A stretch of 64,000 nt of DNA from Vicingus sp036171675. GTDB lineage: Bacteria; Bacteroidota; Bacteroidia; Flavobacteriales_E; Vicingaceae. The notes beneath the pieces were generated by a model. That model was not told where the DNA came from and searched no databases. It saw only the letters and a program-made list of their open reading frames with translations. The stretch is from assembly GCA_036171675.1 (NCBI GenBank), contig JAVHRO010000144.1, positions 1-64,000 of the forward strand, written 5' to 3'. Positions 61,085 to 64,000 of the stretch are shown one piece after another (the first letter of the stretch is position 1; each line of letters starts with the position of its first letter). The translations under genes and the position numbers were made by a program.

Positions 61085-61780
61085 ATGGCTAAAGAAAATA
61101 AGGCTCAACAAATTATTTATAACATACTAAACCCGTTAATTCAATTTTATATTAAGTTAGGTGTTACACCAAATATGATTACTACATTTGGATTAATGTT
61201 AAACGTGGTGGCTGCAATTATTTTTATTTTAGGTGCTGAAACTGCGAATAGAACAGATTTAGTTTACGTAGGTTGGGGAGGATTTACCATACTCATTGCA
61301 GGTTTATTTGATATGATGGATGGCAGATTGGCTCGATTAGGAAACCTTTCCTCAAAATTCGGTGCATTTTATGATTCGGTAATTGATAGATACAGCGAAT
61401 TGATTATGTTTTTAGGAATTTGTTACTATTTAATAGCTCACCACTTTTTTTTAAGCTCACTTTTTGGCTTTATTGCATTAATTGGTTCCATGATGGTAAG
61501 TTATACTAGGGCAAGAGCAGAAGGAATTGGAATTGATTGTAGTATTGGAATGATGCAAAGACCTGCAAGAGTTGTAGTAATAGGTATGGGGGCTATGCTT
61601 TGTGGAATATCACATTTTTTTATTGGAAATGTTTGTTTAAAATTAGGTAACTCTTCAATAGTGCTTTTCGAAACCATTTCAATTTTCACCATTCCACTAA
61701 CTGTTGTTGCTATTTTCTCCAACATTACCGCAATAAAAAGATTAAACCATGTTAAAAAAGCTTTAAATAACGCAAAATGA
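61085..61780 (+). CDS. CDP-alcohol phosphatidyltransferase, likely phosphatidylinositol(-phosphate) synthase
   Basis: 231 residues, six membrane helices. The complete catalytic motif D-x2-DG-x2-AR-x8-G-x3-D-x3-D is visible as DMMDGRLARLGNLSSKFGAF then YDSVIDR, starting near residue 76. It moves phosphatidate from CDP-diacylglycerol to an alcohol. Because a myo-inositol-1-phosphate synthase follows in the same direction, inositol or inositol phosphate is the likely acceptor; the motif alone would also fit glycerol-phosphate or serine. It overlaps the DUF4833 gene by ATGA. Confidence 0.88.
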   Translation: MAKENKAQQIIYNILNPLIQFYIKLGVTPNMITTFGLMLNVVAAIIFILGAETANRTDLVYVGWGGFTILIAGLFDMMDGRLARLGNLSSKFGAFYDSVIDRYSELIMFLGICYYLIAHHFFLSSLFGFIALIGSMMVSYTRARAEGIGIDCSIGMMQRPARVVVIGMGAMLCGISHFFIGNVCLKLGNSSIVLFETISIFTIPLTVVAIFSNITAIKRLNHVKKALNNAK

Positions 61781-62352
61781 TAAAATCCTTTTTGTTCGTT
61801 GCTGGTATTTCATTTTTATTATTGGGATTTACTCACAATTCAACTATTAAAGTTGAACATAAAATTTTTATTGGTGAAGATTCCGTGTTTAAAGGCTACC
61901 CTATTCCAACCGAAGACCATTTGCTTTTTTACATTCAAAAAAGTTTTAATAAAAATACGGTTGTTTACACCCTAAATGTTGATAAAGATGGGAAAATCAA
62001 CCCTTCTGAACCAATTAAAGTCTTTTGGCGCAGGTATCAAGAAGATGGAAGAATAAGAGATTTGTCGCAAATTGAAAAAACATTTGGCTATGGAGTAAAG
62101 TCTAAACCTTTAAAATCAAAACCCAATACGTACATTTTTTCAATCGTTGCATTAAAAGAAAAAAATTTCGTGGTAACCCAAAATAACGGAAAACCTTTTG
62201 TGATAACCAGTATAAACGATAAAAATGCAATCATTGAACGTGTTTATATCAAAGCTGAACATACCAAACTTATGCCTAAAGTATTTTACTTAGAAGTTTT
62301 TGGTACTGATATAAAAACAAGGAAACCTGTATATCAACGAATTGTACCTTAA
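61777..62352 (+). CDS. DUF4833 protein
   Basis: 191 residues with signal peptide (MIKSFLFVAGISFLLLGFTH). DUF4833 features: FYIQKSFNKNTVVYTLNVDKDGKI and PIKVFWRRYQEDGRIRDLSQ, then LKEKNFVVTQNNGKPFVITS. DUF4833 genes are found with inositol-lipid genes in Bacteroides, which supports a role in that pathway, though the reaction is unknown. It starts inside the end of the CDP-alcohol gene. Confidence 0.85.
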   Translation: MIKSFLFVAGISFLLLGFTHNSTIKVEHKIFIGEDSVFKGYPIPTEDHLLFYIQKSFNKNTVVYTLNVDKDGKINPSEPIKVFWRRYQEDGRIRDLSQIEKTFGYGVKSKPLKSKPNTYIFSIVALKEKNFVVTQNNGKPFVITSINDKNAIIERVYIKAEHTKLMPKVFYLEVFGTDIKTRKPVYQRIVP

Positions 62353-62371
62353 ATATTAACTGTTAAAAGTA

Positions 62372-62887
62372 ATGTACAAAAAAATATTCGACTTTTTGAA
62401 CAAATTTTTTAGACCCGACCAGGTTTTTAAATTTGGGTTCAATTTATCCCCTATGTACAGAAGGTCAGTAGGAAAAATAACTTTTGTATCTAGAAATTTA
62501 CATACCGTAAAAATTGAAATTCCATTAAACTACAAAAATGTAAATTACGTTGGAAGCATTTTTGGAGGGAGTTTATTTGCTGCCACCGACCCTATTTTCA
62601 TGATTCAGCTTGTTCAAATATTAGGAGACGAATATATTGTTTGGGATAAATCGGCTAAAATAAATTACAAAATACCAGCTAGAAGTAAAGCTTTGGTAGT
62701 TTTTCAATTTACTAACAAAGAAATTGAACAAATAAAATTAGACGTTCAACAATCGCAAAAAATTGATGTCGTGAAACATTTAAACATTGAAAGTCAAACA
62801 GGCGAAGTTTTTGCAGAATTAGAAAAGACCATGTATGTATGTACTAAAGAATATTATCGATTAAAGAACGCCACAAAAAAGAACTAA
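62372..62887 (+). CDS. DUF4442 hotdog-fold protein
   Basis: 171 residues with a thioesterase-like hotdog fold of the DUF4442 (YiiD C-terminal-like) family: LSPMYRRSVGKITFVSRNLH, NYVGSIFGGSLFAATDPIFM and YIVWDKSAKINYKIPARSKA. It probably acts on an acyl thioester or binds acyl chains. It lies 19 bp after the DUF4833 gene on the same strand. Confidence 0.82.
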   Translation: MYKKIFDFLNKFFRPDQVFKFGFNLSPMYRRSVGKITFVSRNLHTVKIEIPLNYKNVNYVGSIFGGSLFAATDPIFMIQLVQILGDEYIVWDKSAKINYKIPARSKALVVFQFTNKEIEQIKLDVQQSQKIDVVKHLNIESQTGEVFAELEKTMYVCTKEYYRLKNATKKN

Positions 62888-62976
62888 GCTTTTTACAAGC
62901 AGTAATCAATTTTAAATTTTTATTTTCTTTTTCTTTTAAAAGAATTATTTTTTTCAAAATGGCATTTACAAATTGA

Positions 62977-62984
62977 TAACTTTG
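62977..62984 (+). promoter_or_regulatory. Bacteroidota -7 promoter box before myo-inositol-phosphate synthase
   Basis: TAACTTTG, identical to the box at 61044-61051, 50 bp before the ATG at 63035. It suggests that the synthase has its own promoter. Confidence 0.4.
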
Positions 62985-63034
62985 TACCCTATTTAAATTT
63001 TTTATTTCTATAAATTATATTAACAATAATAATT

Positions 63035-64000
63035 ATGAGTACTACTATTAAAAGTGCAGAAGGAAAATTAGGTGTCTTGTTACCTGGAATGGGCGCTGTT
63101 GCTACGACTTTAATTGCAGGTGTTTACGCAATTAACAAAGGCACTTCTAAACCTATTGGGTCAACTACTCAAATGGGAACTATAAGAATTGGAAAACGTA
63201 CCGAACAAAACAATCCTTTAATAAAAGACTTTATTCCTTTAGCTGATATTAAAAATATTGTATTTGGAGGTTGGGATATCTATAACGACAATGTGTACCA
63301 GTCAGCTGTAAATGCAGGTGTTCTTGACAGATATACCCTAGAACAACTTAAACCCGAATTGGAAGCGATTCAACCGATGAAGGCGGTTTTTGATAAAAAA
63401 TACGTTACTAAACTTGATGGACCTAATGTTAAAAGTGCTGCCACCAAAATGGAATTAGCTAATCAATTACGACAAGACATTAGAGATTTTAAAGCAAAAA
63501 ATAAATGTGATAGATTGGTAATGATATGGACTGGTTCTACCGAAATATATATAAAAGAAAGTGCTGTTCATCAAACCATTGAAAGTTTGGAAGAAGGTTT
63601 AAGAAAAAATGACGAAAACATTCCTTCTAGCATGATTTATGCCTACGCGGCCATTAAAGAATGTATTCCTTATGCAAACGGAGCTCCAAACCTTTCTGCT
63701 GATATACCTGCGTTGGTTTCATTGGCAAAACAAAACAATGTTCCAATTTGTGGTAAAGACTTTAAAACTGGTCAAACTTTAATGAAAACCATAGTAGCTC
63801 CAGGATTAAAAACTAGAAGCTTAGGAATTGCTGGTTGGTTTTCTACTAACATTTTAGGAAACAGAGATGGTGCTGTACTTGATGATCCAGCTAGTTTTAA
63901 AACAAAAGAAGTATCAAAACTAAGTGTTTTAGACGATATTTTAGAACCTGAAAAACACCCTGATTTATACAAAGATTTATACCATAAAGTAAGAATCGAT
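63035..64000 (+). CDS. ino1: Myo-inositol-1-phosphate synthase (partial, runs off window)
   Basis: The first 322 codons, open to the window end. Rossmann NAD motif LPGMGAVATTLIAGV near residue 16; IVFGGWDIYNDNVYQSAVNA near 72; VMIWTGSTEIYIKESAVHQT near 164; GKDFKTGQTLMKTIVAPGLK near 240, and GWFSTNILGNRDGAVLDDP near 269, all typical of the Ino1 family. It turns glucose-6-phosphate into inositol-1-phosphate. About 100-120 residues should remain beyond the window. It feeds the CDP-alcohol enzyme upstream. Confidence 0.95.
   Translation, partial: MSTTIKSAEGKLGVLLPGMGAVATTLIAGVYAINKGTSKPIGSTTQMGTIRIGKRTEQNNPLIKDFIPLADIKNIVFGGWDIYNDNVYQSAVNAGVLDRYTLEQLKPELEAIQPMKAVFDKKYVTKLDGPNVKSAATKMELANQLRQDIRDFKAKNKCDRLVMIWTGSTEIYIKESAVHQTIESLEEGLRKNDENIPSSMIYAYAAIKECIPYANGAPNLSADIPALVSLAKQNNVPICGKDFKTGQTLMKTIVAPGLKTRSLGIAGWFSTNILGNRDGAVLDDPASFKTKEVSKLSVLDDILEPEKHPDLYKDLYHKVRID

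Overview
The window is AT-rich chromosomal DNA from a member of the Bacteroidota, most likely a Flavobacteriales-type marine or freshwater lineage. The evidence is a Bat aerotolerance operon, a secreted nuclease with a type IX secretion C-terminal sorting domain, many Bacteroidota-restricted DUF families (DUF4294, DUF4199, DUF4833, DUF4846, DUF1599, BT_3928-like), little Shine-Dalgarno signal, and several promoters with the Bacteroidota -7 box TAnnTTTG. A run of 100 N (10942-11041) marks a scaffold join, so this is a draft or metagenome assembly. The species cannot be named from the sequence.

Layout. 1-5734: thioesterase, a split 5'-nucleotidase, dnaA, a low-molecular-weight phosphatase and an RsmI-like methyltransferase. 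5735-9869: an accessory segment with a RhuM/KilA-N gene pair flanked by a duplicated terminator-promoter module, a TPR lipoprotein and a 58-residue zinc-ribbon ORF. 9870-13026: arsenic resistance operon arsR-arsM-arsC-acr3 (minus strand), cut by the gap. 13156-17462: divIC/ftsB-like gene and methylmalonyl-CoA mutase (both subunits, with a small STAS-like gene between). 17503-24624: murQ, then a formate dehydrogenase pair with a histidine kinase gene between the subunits. 24763-36411: DUF885 peptidase, then the minus-strand operon moxR, DUF58, BatD-like gene, batA, batB, batC, batD, batE. 36525-44799: housekeeping and small genes, one tRNA-Met(CAT), an orphan NDP-hexose 2,3-dehydratase, a second histidine kinase, a T9SS-exported nuclease and rho. 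45000-54019: membrane spermidine synthase-like protein and a four-gene cell-envelope operon headed by a 1427-residue repeat protein. 54176-60727: tpiA, dppB-like permease, BT_3928-like protein, DUF1599, folP, UPF0316 and ychF. 61085-64000: a probable inositol-lipid cluster (CDP-alcohol phosphatidyltransferase, DUF4833, DUF4442, and the start of myo-inositol-1-phosphate synthase, which runs off the window).

The most unusual feature is the density of structured repeats. At least nine intergenic inverted-repeat elements of 80-500 bp are visible. Two carry a small gene: a GxxExxY (PD-(D/E)XK-like) gene sits exactly between 19-bp inverted repeats matching at 18 of 19 positions, and a four-helix-bundle (S23/IVS family) gene sits between a different inverted repeat. 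Both have landed at gene junctions of the same moxR-bat operon, and a cargo-less 100-bp copy of the first family lies at a third junction of that operon. This resembles the REP/RAYT arrangement, but with a nuclease-like gene and a helix-bundle gene as the candidate partners. Repeat DNA also appears to have been taken into reading frames (N-termini of the DUF58 protein and BatE, and the linker of the formate dehydrogenase beta subunit).
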